DNA of 64,000 nt from Pseudaminobacter sp040045035 (GCF_040045035.1 NZ_JBDZDS010000010.1:62001-126000); one strand, 5' to 3'; counted from the first letter of the stretch, positions 9,425 to 17,976 are shown. Notes: generated by a model from the sequence alone, not told the origin. Made by a program: numbers and translations.

Positions 9425-9883
9425 TTATGTGGCGCCAGGATATGTCCTTTTCACGTCGAAAAGCGGTTCGCTGCCGTCGCCGGCCAGGACGGCCATGCCG
9501 TCCCTGCGTTCCACTTTCCGATAAAAGCAAGAACGCCGGCCGGTGTGGCAAGTTGCATCGTGGCCGGACACATTTACGCGCAGCCACACGGCATCCTGGT
9601 CGCAATCGGTGCGCATCTCGACCACGTGCTGGAAATTGCCCGAGGTCTCGCCTTTCTTCCAGAGCGATTTGCGCGAGCGCGACCAGTAATGCGCAATGCC
9701 GGTCTCGATGGTGAGCGCCAGCGCCTCGGCGTTCATATGCGCCACCATCAAGAGGATGCCGTCGCTAGCGTCCGTCACCACGGCCGTCACGAGGCCGTTG
9801 GCATCGAAGCGCGGCGTAAAGGCGGCGCCCTCTTCGAGCGCCTTCTTGTCGGTGGAAGTTTTGTGGAATTCAAGCGCGGTCAT
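9425..9883 (-). CDS. hisI: Phosphoribosyl-AMP cyclohydrolase HisI
   Basis: Third step of histidine synthesis: opens the adenine ring of phosphoribosyl-AMP. The 152-aa monofunctional protein (no HisE fusion) carries YWSRSRKSLWKKGE, the Zn/Mg-site motif DCDQDAV and the C-terminal CHTGRRSCFYR with its conserved cysteines. It is downstream of folE on the same strand, a frequent pairing in Rhizobiales. A hairpin overlapping the folE stop separates the two genes, so transcription into hisI may be partial. Confidence 0.96.
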   Translation of the reverse strand: MTALEFHKTSTDKKALEEGAAFTPRFDANGLVTAVVTDASDGILLMVAHMNAEALALTIETGIAHYWSRSRKSLWKKGETSGNFQHVVEMRTDCDQDAVWLRVNVSGHDATCHTGRRSCFYRKVERRDGMAVLAGDGSEPLFDVKRTYPGAT

Positions 9884-9903
9884 CGCCGGCTCCCTGTCTC
9901 GCG

Positions 9904-9928
9904 AAGCCGGCGGTAAGCCGCCCGGCTT
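9904..9928 (-). terminator. Hairpin at the folE/hisI junction
   Basis: The sequence AAGCCGGCGG-TAAG-CCGCCCGGCTT folds into a 10-bp stem with one bulged C, overlapping the folE stop codon. There is no T-tract, so it may act as an attenuating or RNA-stabilising element rather than a full terminator. Confidence 0.35.
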
Positions 9929-10562
9929 ACTTGCTGCCGTGGCGCACCATGGTCATGAAGCGCAGCTGTTCTTCGGGGCTGTCCTTGAACACCCCGGTGA
10001 AGGTCGAGGTCAGCGTGGTGGAACCCTGCTTGCGGATGCCGCGCATGGCCATGCACATATGCTCGGCCTCGATCATCACGGCCACGCCGCGCGGATTGAG
10101 CACGTCCTGGATGACGTTGGCGATCTGCGCCGTCATGGCCTCCTGCGTCTGCAGGCGGTGGGCGAAGATGTCGACCACGCGGGCGATCTTGGAGAGACCC
10201 ACCACCCTGCCGTCCGGCAAGTAGCCGACATGGGCACGGCCGATGATCGGCACCATGTGGTGTTCGCAGTGCGAGTGGAACTCGATATCCCGGACCAGCA
10301 CGAGGTCGTCGTAGCCGGCCACTTCCTCGAAGGTGCGGCCGAGCTCTTCGGCCGGGCACATGTCGTAGCCGTTGAACATCTCGAGAAACGACTTGGCGAC
10401 GCGTTTAGGCGTGTCGACCAGGCCTTCGCGATCCGGATTGTCGCCAGTCCAGCGCAGCAGTGTTCGCACCGCCGCCTCGACTTCGGCCTGGTCTGGCCTG
10501 TCAGTCGCCGGCTTTTCGAGGTATTCGGATTTCGGCATCAATTTCTTGATCACGGCGTCCAT
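9927..10562 (-). CDS. folE: GTP cyclohydrolase I FolE
   Basis: Converts GTP to dihydroneopterin triphosphate at the start of folate synthesis. The protein has the zinc motif CEHHMVP, the family stretch GRAHVGYLPDGRVVGLSK and the second zinc cysteine in HMCMAMRGI. I chose the ATG at 10562 (211 aa, starting MDAVIKK), with GGGAG 9 nt upstream, over an in-frame GTG 24 nt further out. The gene diverges from the IscU-like gene; that folE/IscU-like neighbourhood recurs in Rhizobiales. Confidence 0.96.
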   Translation of the reverse strand: MDAVIKKLMPKSEYLEKPATDRPDQAEVEAAVRTLLRWTGDNPDREGLVDTPKRVAKSFLEMFNGYDMCPAEELGRTFEEVAGYDDLVLVRDIEFHSHCEHHMVPIIGRAHVGYLPDGRVVGLSKIARVVDIFAHRLQTQEAMTAQIANVIQDVLNPRGVAVMIEAEHMCMAMRGIRKQGSTTLTSTFTGVFKDSPEEQLRFMTMVRHGSK

Positions 10563-10791
10563 GAAAGGTGTCTCCCGTAGTCCCACTCAGAGGAGGGACG
10601 AGTTGAACGGACCACAGCCTTTAACGGGATGTCGGAGAGTCCGGCCCGAAAGCGGCGTGACGGATGACCGACGGAGCAGGGCGCTGCCTTGCCGTTGTCG
10701 GATCACAAGCATTATATAAGGGCTTGGGCCGTGAATGAAAGATGCCGAAACGGCACAGGCTGTTTCCGAAACGGCGACGGGTTGGAAAATC

Positions 10792-11238
10792 ATGATCGAT
10801 GACGTCTACAATGCGAAAATTCTTGGCTTTGCCGGGAATATCGCACGAATCGGCCGGCTTGAGCACCCCGATGCGACCGCAACCGCGCATTCAAAATTGT
10901 GCGGCTCGACGGTGACCGTCGATCTCAAGATGGAGGATGGCATCGTCACCGACTTCGCCCATGACGTGAAGGCCTGCGCGCTTGGCCAGGCATCGTCCTC
11001 GATCATGGCTGCCAATGTGGTGGGCGCCAGCGCCGACGAGCTGCGCGATGTGCGCGAGACCATGCTGAAGATGCTCAAGGAAAACGGGCCGCCGCCGCAA
11101 GGCCGATTCGCCGACCTGAAATATCTGGAGCCGGTGCGCGACTACAAGGCGCGCCACGCCTCGACCATGCTGACCTTCGACGCTGTCGTCGACTGCATCG
11201 GCCAGATCGAGAGGAAGCACGCTGAGGCGGCTGCCTGA
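10792..11238 (+). CDS. IscU/NifU-like Fe-S scaffold protein with altered ligand set
   Basis: A 148-aa protein of the NifU N-terminal/IscU fold, expected to bind or transfer Fe-S clusters. I place the start at ATG 10792 (MIDDVYN), where homology begins; an in-frame start 57 nt upstream only adds residues unlike the family. Two usual ligand cysteines are present, Cys37 (KLCGS) and Cys62 (KACALG). The family's NPxCGD aspartate is serine here (Ser39). The third ligand motif, normally HCS, reads HAS (residues 122-124); another cysteine, Cys135, lies 12 residues later. It may be a degenerate or specialised scaffold. It diverges from folE and ends at a good terminator. Confidence 0.87.
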   Translation: MIDDVYNAKILGFAGNIARIGRLEHPDATATAHSKLCGSTVTVDLKMEDGIVTDFAHDVKACALGQASSSIMAANVVGASADELRDVRETMLKMLKENGPPPQGRFADLKYLEPVRDYKARHASTMLTFDAVVDCIGQIERKHAEAAA

Positions 11239-11264
11239 AGGCGATCCCGCGTTTGGATAGACAT

Positions 11265-11289
11265 GCGCCGGCCCATTTCGAGCCGGCGC
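11265..11289 (+). terminator. Terminator after the IscU-like gene
   Basis: A perfect 8-bp stem (GCGCCGGC / GCCGGCGC) with a 9-nt loop is followed by TTTCGTTT. It lies between convergent genes, 26 nt after the IscU-like stop and 7 nt before the monooxygenase stop. Confidence 0.65.
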
Positions 11290-11296
11290 TTTCGTT

Positions 11297-12328
11297 TCAG
11301 GCAATCAGCTCGCGCACCATTGGCACCACCTTGGTGCCGTAGAGCTCGATCGAGCGCATCATCTTCTCGTGCGGCAGCGGGCCGGACGAATATTTCATCT
11401 GGAAGCGCGAGATCCCGAGCGCCTTGATCGTCGCGGCGATCTTACGCGCCACCGTCTCCGGCGAGCCGACATAGAGCGAGCCGAGATCGGCTTCGGAGTT
11501 GAACACGGTCTGCGTGGTCGGCGGCCAGCCGCGCTCGGCGCCGATGCGGTCGTGCATCTTCTTGTAGTGCGGCCACAATTCCTCGCGCGCCTGCTCGTCG
11601 GTGTCCGCGACATAGCCCGGCGAATGCACGCCGATCGGCTGCCTTTCGCCGCCGAGCTGGTCGATAGCCCGGTAATAGAGGTCGACAAAGGGGCGGAAAC
11701 GCTTCGGATCGCCGCCGATGATGGCAAGCATCAGTGGCAGGTTGTAGCGCGCCGCGCGCACCACCGATTCGGGGCTGCCGCCCACGCCGATCCAGGTCCT
11801 GAGCGATCCGGATTCCGTCGGCGGGTAGACGCGCTGGTCGTGCAGCGGAGGCCGCGTAGAGCCCTGCCAGCTGACAGGGCCGCCCTTCAGCAGTCCCGCG
11901 AACAGGTCGAGCTTCTCGGTGAACAGCGTCTCGTAGTCGTTGAGCCGGAAGCCGAACAACGGGAAGGATTCGGTGAAGGAGCCGCGCCCCAGGATCACCT
12001 CGGCCCGCCCGTTAGACAGGGCGTCGACCGTCGAAAAGCGCTGGAAGACGCGGATCGGATCGTCCGAACTCAGCACCGTGACGGCCGAGCCGAGCTTGAT
12101 GCGCTCCGTGCGCGCGGCGATCGCCGCCAGCACGGTTTCGGGCGTCGATACGGCGAAATCGTCGCGGTGATGTTCGCCCACGCCGATGAAGTCGATGCCA
12201 AGCTGGTCCGCTAGCACAGCCTCGTCCACGACGTTGCGGATGACCTTGGCTTGCGGCAGCAACTGTCCGTCGGTGCCGGCGGTGACGTCGCCGAACGTAT
12301 CGAGGCCGAATTCCATTCTGTCCGACAT
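11297..12328 (-). CDS. LLM-class flavin-dependent oxidoreductase
   Basis: A bacterial-luciferase-like FMN enzyme of 343 aa. The N-terminus (MEFGLDTFGDV), GVGEHHRDDF near residue 55 and the TIM-barrel features (VTVLSSDDPIRVF, GRAEVILGRGSF, YVGSPETVARKI) are typical of this class. Start chosen at ATG 12328, with AGAGGGA about 5 nt upstream, rather than the ATG 39 nt further out. The substrate cannot be inferred; relatives range from alkanal monooxygenases to F420 enzymes, but the family resemblance here is to FMN types. It stands alone, convergent with the IscU-like gene. Confidence 0.88.
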   Translation of the reverse strand: MSDRMEFGLDTFGDVTAGTDGQLLPQAKVIRNVVDEAVLADQLGIDFIGVGEHHRDDFAVSTPETVLAAIAARTERIKLGSAVTVLSSDDPIRVFQRFSTVDALSNGRAEVILGRGSFTESFPLFGFRLNDYETLFTEKLDLFAGLLKGGPVSWQGSTRPPLHDQRVYPPTESGSLRTWIGVGGSPESVVRAARYNLPLMLAIIGGDPKRFRPFVDLYYRAIDQLGGERQPIGVHSPGYVADTDEQAREELWPHYKKMHDRIGAERGWPPTTQTVFNSEADLGSLYVGSPETVARKIAATIKALGISRFQMKYSSGPLPHEKMMRSIELYGTKVVPMVRELIA

Positions 12329-12581
12329 GATGTCCCTCTGGATTGGGTGCCGATGATTGACCGGCAACGAGGATTATCGCAATCGCCCGACAGTCCGCAG
12401 GGGCAGCAGATTGCCCGGAGATTATGGCGATTGGTTTCGATGAACCAGATAAGCAGCTTGGTGCACGCTTCACATTCGCCGGACCGAGCACGGACTGTTC
12501 ACGCTAGGTTGACGACCTTGCGGAAACGCTCGGCCGGCAGCGACATATTCACCAAACCGTTGCGAAATCACGCAACGCGAG

Positions 12582-12606
12582 CCATGTACAAGTGCATGGT
12601 TTTTTT
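12582..12606 (+). terminator. Intrinsic-terminator-like hairpin just upstream of yidD
   Basis: A stem of about 7 bp (CCATGTA with GTGCATGG, one G-U pair), a CAAG tetraloop and a run of seven T make a textbook intrinsic terminator shape on the + strand. It ends only 18 nt before the yidD ATG, and no + strand gene lies between it and the IscU-like gene 1.3 kb upstream. It may attenuate yidD or end a small RNA. Confidence 0.5.
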
Positions 12607-12624
12607 ATTGGGGCAAAGCGGACA

Positions 12625-13035
12625 ATGAGCAGCGGTCTGGGCGAAGATCGCTCCTGCGGTCATCGGCACGATGAGCAGGTTGGCCGCAGAATCGCGGCCG
12701 TCTCCCGAGGGCGCAACTGGTCCGGCCCCTGGCGCAAGACGCCGGGGCGCTTGCTAGGGGTGTCGCTGGTACGGTTTTACCAGCTCACGCTGTCCGGCTT
12801 TGTCGGCAATTCGTGTCGGCATCTGCCGACCTGCTCGGAATACGCCTATGAGGCCATCGCCCGCCACGGGCTGTGGGCCGGAGGCTGGATGGGGCTTTTC
12901 AGGGTCATGCGCTGCGGCCCGTGGGGCACCCACGGCATCGACCGGGTGCCCGAGACGTTGCAGCGGCGCTATCGCTGGTACACGCCCTGGCGCTACTGGC
13001 ACATCGGGAAAATGCCGCGGCAGCAGCATTCCTGA
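12625..13035 (+). CDS. yidD: Membrane protein insertion efficiency factor YidD
   Basis: A small membrane-associated protein that assists YidC/Sec insertion of inner-membrane proteins. The core carries the family signature CRHLPTCSEYAYEAI followed by the amphipathic region around GGWMGLFRVMRCGPWGTHG. With the start at 12625 it has 136 aa, longer than usual because of about 45 residues of polar N-terminal extension and a C-terminal tail; a start further inside cannot be excluded. The SD is weak and a terminator-like hairpin lies immediately upstream. thrS follows 110 nt later on the same strand. Confidence 0.9.
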   Translation: MSSGLGEDRSCGHRHDEQVGRRIAAVSRGRNWSGPWRKTPGRLLGVSLVRFYQLTLSGFVGNSCRHLPTCSEYAYEAIARHGLWAGGWMGLFRVMRCGPWGTHGIDRVPETLQRRYRWYTPWRYWHIGKMPRQQHS

Positions 13036-13145
13036 AGCATTGCGCTTTACGGTTCGGAAAACTCACCCTAAAAGACGCCTGCTGCCGGACGCATCCGGCT
13101 TTCAACCACCCGCGCTCGTTTGCGGGACTGGATAGGAGAAGAGCT

Positions 13146-15122
13146 TTGCTGAATTCCATTTCCCTTACATTTCCCGATGGTTCCGTCCGCGAATACGACG
13201 CGGCGATGACCGGCATGGGCCTGGCCGAGTCGATCTCGAAGTCGCTCGCCAAGAAGGCCGTGGCCTACAGCATCGACGGCGTGCTGCGCGATCTTTCCGA
13301 CCCGCTCGGCAAGTCCGGCAAGATCGAGATCGTCACCCGTGACAGTCCGCATGCGCTGGAGCTGATCCGCCACGACGCCGCCCACGTGCTGGCCGAGGCC
13401 GTGCAGGAACTTTGGCCCGGAACCCAGGTCACCATCGGCCCGGTGATCGAGAACGGTTTCTATTACGACTTTGCGCGCAACGAACCCTTCACCCCGGAGG
13501 ATTTTCCCGCCATCGAAAAGAAGATGCGCGAGATCATCGCCCGCAACAAGCCCTTCACCAAGGAGGTCTGGGACCGTGAGAAGGCCAGGCAGGTGTTCCG
13601 CGACAAGGGCGAGGCCTACAAGGTCGAGCTGATCGACGCGATCCCCGAGGATCAGGACCTCAAGATCTACTCGCAGGGCGAGTGGTTCGACCTGTGCCGC
13701 GGCCCGCACATGGCCTCCACCGGCCAGGTCGGCAACGCCTTCAAGCTGATGAAGGTGGCCGGCGCGTATTGGCGCGGCGACGCCAACAACCCGATGCTGA
13801 CGCGCATCTACGGCACCGCCTGGGCAGACCAGGCGCAGCTCGACCAGTATCTCCACATGCTGGAAGAGGCCGAAAAGCGCGATCACCGTCGCCTCGGCCG
13901 CGAAATGGATCTCTTCCACTTCCAGGAAGAAGGTCCGGGCGTGGTCTTCTGGCACGCCAAGGGCTGGAAGATGTTCCAGAACCTCGTGTCCTACATGCGC
14001 CGCCGGCTCGACCAGCAGGGCTACCAGGAAGTCAACGCACCGCAGGTGCTCGACAAGAGCCTGTGGGAGACTTCGGGCCACTGGGGCTGGTATCGCGACG
14101 CCATGTTCAAGGTCACGGTCGCCGGTGATGACACCGACGACGACCGCGTCTTCGCGCTCAAGCCCATGAACTGCCCCGGCCACGTGCAGATCTTCAAGCA
14201 TGGATTGAAGTCCTACCGCGATCTGCCGATCAAGCTTGCCGAATTCGGCAACGTCCATCGCTACGAGCCGTCCGGCGCGCTGCATGGGCTGATGCGCGTG
14301 CGCGGCTTCACGCAGGACGATGCGCACATCTTCTGCACCGAGGAACAACTCGCCGCCGAGTGCCTGCGCATCAACGACCTGATCCTGTCGACCTATGCCG
14401 ATTTCGGCTTCGACGAGATCAGCGTGAAGCTCTCGACGCGACCGGACAAGCGCGTTGGCTCCGACGAGGCGTGGGATCATGCCGAGGAGATCATGGGCAA
14501 TGTGCTGAAAACCATCGAGGCGCAGTCTGGCAACCGCATCAAGACGTCGATCAATCCGGGCGAGGGCGCCTTCTACGGACCCAAGTTCGAATACGTACTG
14601 CGCGATGCCATCGGCCGCGAATGGCAGTGCGGCACCACGCAGGTCGACTTCAATCTGCCGGAACGCTTCGGCGCCTTCTACATCGGCAACGATTCGGAGA
14701 AGAAGCAGCCGGTGATGATCCACCGCGCCATCTGCGGCTCGATGGAACGCTTCCTCGGCATCCTGATCGAGAACTATGCGGGCCACTTCCCGCTGTGGTT
14801 CGCGCCGCTGCAGGTGGTGGTGGCGACGATCACTTCGGACGCCGACGAATATGCGCAATCCGTGGTGAAGCGCCTCAAGGCGGCCGGCCTGTCGGCCGAG
14901 GCCGACCTGCGCAACGAGAAGATCAACTACAAGGTCCGCGAGCATTCGCTGGCCAAGGTTCCGGTCATTCTCGTCTGCGGCAAGCGCGAGGCGGAGGAGG
15001 CGACGGTCAACGTTCGCCGGCTCGGCTCGCGCGACCAGCACTCGATGACCCTCGACGAGGCGATCGAATCGCTCGCCTTCGAGGCCATCACGCCGGATCG
15101 CAAGCGCGCCATGCAGAGCTGA
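13146..15122 (+). CDS. thrS: Threonyl-tRNA synthetase
   Basis: Charges tRNA-Thr. From the TTG at 13146 the protein has 658 aa, the normal family length, and begins at the N-terminal TGS domain (SLTFPDGSVREY). AGGAG 7 nt before the TTG makes this start convincing; an open frame runs further upstream but overlaps yidD. The editing domain has HDAAHVLAEA, and the class II core shows motif 2 near GNVHRYEPSGALHG and motif 3 in GSMERFLGILIENY. The anticodon-binding domain is at the C-terminus. A strong hairpin 41 nt after the stop ends the transcript. Confidence 0.97.
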   Translation: MLNSISLTFPDGSVREYDAAMTGMGLAESISKSLAKKAVAYSIDGVLRDLSDPLGKSGKIEIVTRDSPHALELIRHDAAHVLAEAVQELWPGTQVTIGPVIENGFYYDFARNEPFTPEDFPAIEKKMREIIARNKPFTKEVWDREKARQVFRDKGEAYKVELIDAIPEDQDLKIYSQGEWFDLCRGPHMASTGQVGNAFKLMKVAGAYWRGDANNPMLTRIYGTAWADQAQLDQYLHMLEEAEKRDHRRLGREMDLFHFQEEGPGVVFWHAKGWKMFQNLVSYMRRRLDQQGYQEVNAPQVLDKSLWETSGHWGWYRDAMFKVTVAGDDTDDDRVFALKPMNCPGHVQIFKHGLKSYRDLPIKLAEFGNVHRYEPSGALHGLMRVRGFTQDDAHIFCTEEQLAAECLRINDLILSTYADFGFDEISVKLSTRPDKRVGSDEAWDHAEEIMGNVLKTIEAQSGNRIKTSINPGEGAFYGPKFEYVLRDAIGREWQCGTTQVDFNLPERFGAFYIGNDSEKKQPVMIHRAICGSMERFLGILIENYAGHFPLWFAPLQVVVATITSDADEYAQSVVKRLKAAGLSAEADLRNEKINYKVREHSLAKVPVILVCGKREAEEATVNVRRLGSRDQHSMTLDEAIESLAFEAITPDRKRAMQS

Positions 15123-15163
15123 CGCTCTCGCGCCATTTGGCCTAAGGCCTTGGCGGAAAGTTG

Positions 15164-15194
15164 AAAGGGCGGGGCGCTGGGCGCCCCGCCCTTT
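15164..15194 (+). terminator. Terminator after thrS
   Basis: A 14-bp perfect, GC-rich stem (AAAGGGCGGGGCGC / GCGCCCCGCCCTTT) with a 3-nt TGG loop, followed by CATTTG. This is the strongest simple hairpin in the window. It lies in the short gap before the acyltransferase gene. Confidence 0.75.
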
Positions 15195-15230
15195 CATTTG
15201 CGTGTCACACGCCGCGGATATCGCTGGCGC

Positions 15231-16178
15231 ATGTTGGCCAGACGCAAAAAACACCCCCTGTTTCCTGAGCTCTCCTATGCGAATGCGGGGCAGCCGCGTC
15301 TGACGCGGTGGTTTATCCGCTCGGTCGAGGGCCTTTCGGGCCGCGACCGCTATGCGGCGCTCTATGACATCTGGCGGCGCGAAATCGCGCCGAGCCACGA
15401 CCGGATCTTCGGGCGCATGCTCGACCTCATCAAGGTCGAGGTGCGCAGCCGGGATTGCTGGCCGCCGCAGCAACTGCCCCAGACGCCGCTGGTCATAGTC
15501 TCCAATCATCCCTTCGGCATCGGCGATGGCATCGCGGTGCTGTCGCTTGCCGAACAACTCGGCCGGCCGTTCCGGGTCATGATCCATGCCGATCTCCTGA
15601 AGATCTCGGAAATGGAGCCCTACGCGCTGCCGATCGATTTTTCCGAGGCGAAAGAGGCGGTGAAGCACAACATGGCGGTCCGCCATGAGGCGCTGCGCCT
15701 GCTGAAGGAAGGCGTCACTATCGTGATCTTCCCGGCAGGCGGCGTCGCTACGGCGCCGAAGGGTTTCGGCAAGGCCGAGGACCTGCCCTGGAAGGTCTTT
15801 GCTGCGCGGCTTGTGCAGGAGGCGAAGGCCTCGGTCATCCCGCTGTATTTTTCAGGGCAGAACGGGCGACTGTTTCAGCTCGTCAGCCGTCCGATGAACC
15901 TGCTGGACAGCGAAAAGCGCGTCGCCCGTTTCGTCGGCAGGCTGTCGCTGACGCTGCGTACTTCGCTGCTGATCCGCGAATTCGCCCGGCTGTCTGGCAA
16001 GGCGATCGATGTCCGCATCGGCCGCGCGATGTCCTGGGAAGAGCTGGAACCGCTTCGCGACCGCAAGGCGCTGATCCAGAACCTGCACAAGACCGTGTTC
16101 GACATGGCGCCGCCGAAACCGCAACAGCGCGGCATCCGGCCGAAATTGCAGCGCCCGCAAAAGCAGGCTGCGGCCTAG
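15231..16178 (+). CDS. Lysophospholipid acyltransferase family protein
   Basis: A PlsC-like acyltransferase of 315 aa. SNHPFGIGDGIAVL near residue 95 is the acceptor motif; its spacing is H-x5-D rather than the classical H-x4-D. The second motif region is FPAGGVATAPKG (residue ~170). The ATG at 15231 is preferred to an upstream TTG that would fall within the thrS terminator region. Substrate unknown: glycerophospholipid or ornithine-lipid acylation are both possible for rhizobial members. It meets a secreted-protein gene tail to tail 8 nt downstream. Confidence 0.82.
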   Translation: MLARRKKHPLFPELSYANAGQPRLTRWFIRSVEGLSGRDRYAALYDIWRREIAPSHDRIFGRMLDLIKVEVRSRDCWPPQQLPQTPLVIVSNHPFGIGDGIAVLSLAEQLGRPFRVMIHADLLKISEMEPYALPIDFSEAKEAVKHNMAVRHEALRLLKEGVTIVIFPAGGVATAPKGFGKAEDLPWKVFAARLVQEAKASVIPLYFSGQNGRLFQLVSRPMNLLDSEKRVARFVGRLSLTLRTSLLIREFARLSGKAIDVRIGRAMSWEELEPLRDRKALIQNLHKTVFDMAPPKPQQRGIRPKLQRPQKQAAA

Positions 16179-16186
16179 ATTATCCC

Positions 16187-17152
16187 CTAATCCGCGCCGT
16201 CGTTCGGATCGGTGGCGCTCGCCTCGTTGGCGAGTACTTCGACGTCCTGATTGCGGCCGCCGACGACGGTGAAGTCGCGCTGGTAGATGCGGTCGCGGTT
16301 CTTGGCGACGATGGTGTAGTCGCCCTCCGACAGCACCATGGAGGCGAAGGCGCCGACGCTTTCGCGCACCGGGTCGCCGGAATTGGTCAGCACCGACCAT
16401 GAGGTGTCGGCCAGCGCCTCGCCGCCTTCCTCGCGCACCAGCTTCAGCGTCACTTCGGCAGCGTGGTGCTCCACGGTGGCCTCCGTCAGCTTGCCGGCCT
16501 CCACGCGAATGTCGGAGCGGATCACGGCGTTGACCGAGCCGTAGGTGGACACGACGTGATAGACGCCCGCGTTGAGCCGCACGATGGTGTTGGGGCTGAC
16601 ATCGGGAATGATCAGCGCGCGGTCGCCGTCTGCGCCCGCCTGCGCCTCGTAGATCGAGAACCGAAGCTTGTCGGAGGGGATGCGCACGCCGCCGGCCAGC
16701 ACCGCGTCGAGCTTCAGGCCGCCCGCGTCCAGCACCACGTTCTCGTGCTTGGGCTGGGCGCCGACGGTGATTCGCTTGGTCGCACCGGCCCGGCCGAAGG
16801 AGGCGTGGACCAGATAGCTGCCCGGCGCGAGATGAAACAGGCTGGTGCCGCCTTCTGCAGAGGCCACCAGCGGCAGCTTGCCGTCGGGGCCGGGTTCGGG
16901 CCGGAACACGCGCCAGACCAGGCCGCGATTGATCTCGGCGCTGTGATCGGTCAGCTTCGCGGCCAGCGTCACCTCGCCGCCCGTCTGCTGGGCAGGTTGT
17001 CTGCTGCTATGAGGCATCGAATAGCCGGAAATGTCCGGCAATCTCAGGTCGCGCAATGGGATCCGATCTTCGGCCGAACTCGCCAGCGGCCACAGTGCGA
17101 ACACTGAGGCACCGGCAATGAAAGCCAAATGTTTGAAGAATCCCGCCAACAT
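16187..17152 (-). CDS. Secreted protein with three tandem beta-type repeats
   Basis: Not a family I recognise. The 321-aa protein begins with a signal peptide (hydrophobic residues ~8-26, cleavage likely after SSA). The mature part contains three repeats with a period of about 83 residues, each centred on a G-x-Y-x-V motif (near residues 111, 196 and 277: GSYLVHASFG, GVYHVVSTYG, GDYTIVAKNR) followed by a beta strand and a V-x-x-G turn. This suggests three beta-sandwich domains. The C-terminus is acidic. No lipobox or C-terminal anchor is seen, so it is probably periplasmic. It is convergent with the acyltransferase gene. Confidence 0.8.
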   Translation of the reverse strand: MLAGFFKHLAFIAGASVFALWPLASSAEDRIPLRDLRLPDISGYSMPHSSRQPAQQTGGEVTLAAKLTDHSAEINRGLVWRVFRPEPGPDGKLPLVASAEGGTSLFHLAPGSYLVHASFGRAGATKRITVGAQPKHENVVLDAGGLKLDAVLAGGVRIPSDKLRFSIYEAQAGADGDRALIIPDVSPNTIVRLNAGVYHVVSTYGSVNAVIRSDIRVEAGKLTEATVEHHAAEVTLKLVREEGGEALADTSWSVLTNSGDPVRESVGAFASMVLSEGDYTIVAKNRDRIYQRDFTVVGGRNQDVEVLANEASATDPNDGAD

Positions 17153-17291
17153 GCCTTGTTTGAACCGGAATGCGGTGGCAATTTCAAGGCACTTTCTAGG
17201 GCCATCCCAGCGCTCGTCCCACAGCAGCCAGAGCCGCCGGCGCCTTCGCCAGGCCGCGCTTCAGCCAGAGACAATCAGGAGAATACCCGTC

Positions 17292-17876
17292 GTGAGCTCA
17301 CCGATCATTGAATTCATGCTGGCCAGAAGCTCTGCCCCCATCCCGGAGCTGCGCGAGCCCGCGCCCAGCGACGCCGAGATCGAGACCATGATCACCATCG
17401 CCTCGCGCGTGCCAGACCACGGGCGGCTGGAGCCGTGGCGCTTCATCCTCTATCGCGGCGAGGCGCGCCATCGCATCGGCGAACAGCTCGCCGCCCTTGC
17501 CGAGCAGCGCGAGGGCCCGCTGACCGAGGGACGTCGCAACCAGGAACTGGCGCGATTCTCCCGCGCCCCGCTGGTCATCGGCGTCGTCTCGAGCCCCAAG
17601 GAAAACATCAAGATCCCGCAGTGGGAGATGTTCTTGTCCGGCGGCGCGGCGGCCATGAACCTGATCGTCGCCGCCAACGGTCTCGGCTACAAGACCAACT
17701 GGATCACCAACTGGTACTCCGATGTCGAGGACGGTCGCCGCATCCTCGGGCTCGCCCCGCATGAGCGCGTCGTCGGCTTCGTCCACATCGGCTCGTTCGA
17801 GGGCAGCGTGCCCGAACGCCCGCGCCCGGAGGTCGGCAAGCTCTACAGCGAGTACTCCGGTCCGTGGGAGGGGTAA
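17292..17876 (+). CDS. Nitroreductase family protein
   Basis: A flavin-dependent NAD(P)H nitroreductase-like enzyme of 194 aa. Its motifs fit the YdjA-like subgroup: SRVPDHGRLEPWRF binds FMN phosphate, and GGAAAMNLIVAANGLGYKTNW is the conserved helix. Start assigned to GTG 17292, with AGGAGA 9 nt upstream; the frame is open further upstream but that part overlaps the divergent gene's promoter and has no family similarity. The physiological substrate is unknown. The gene is followed by a perfect hairpin (17951-17976) and the phzF-like gene. Confidence 0.88.
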   Translation: MSSPIIEFMLARSSAPIPELREPAPSDAEIETMITIASRVPDHGRLEPWRFILYRGEARHRIGEQLAALAEQREGPLTEGRRNQELARFSRAPLVIGVVSSPKENIKIPQWEMFLSGGAAAMNLIVAANGLGYKTNWITNWYSDVEDGRRILGLAPHERVVGFVHIGSFEGSVPERPRPEVGKLYSEYSGPWEG

Positions 17877-17950
17877 GGGCAGACTGACGATCGAACGGAC
17901 TGTCGTCACAGCTTCGAGCCCCGTTGCCGCCATTGGACGGGGTAGGTATC

Positions 17951-17976
17951 CAGACGCTTGTCCGCGCAAGCGTCTG
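17951..17976. repeat. Perfect 10-bp inverted repeat upstream of phzF-like gene
   Basis: CAGACGCTTG and CAAGCGTCTG flank a 6-nt loop, 24 nt before the phzF-like start and 74 nt after the nitroreductase stop. It could be a terminator without T-tract or an operator for the phzF-like gene. Confidence 0.5.

Noticed and set aside
12592..12624. Upstream GTG start for yidD
   Set aside because: It would place translation inside the terminator hairpin, and the added residues are not conserved-looking; ATG 12625 is retained.
13068..15686. Very long open frame (about 870 codons) on the minus strand across thrS
   Set aside because: It is the antisense shadow of thrS in GC-rich codons; composition is Arg/His/Gly-heavy, no start/SD context and no recognisable family. 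Similar shadows lie over the aminotransferase, hom, dnaE, metG and frmA.
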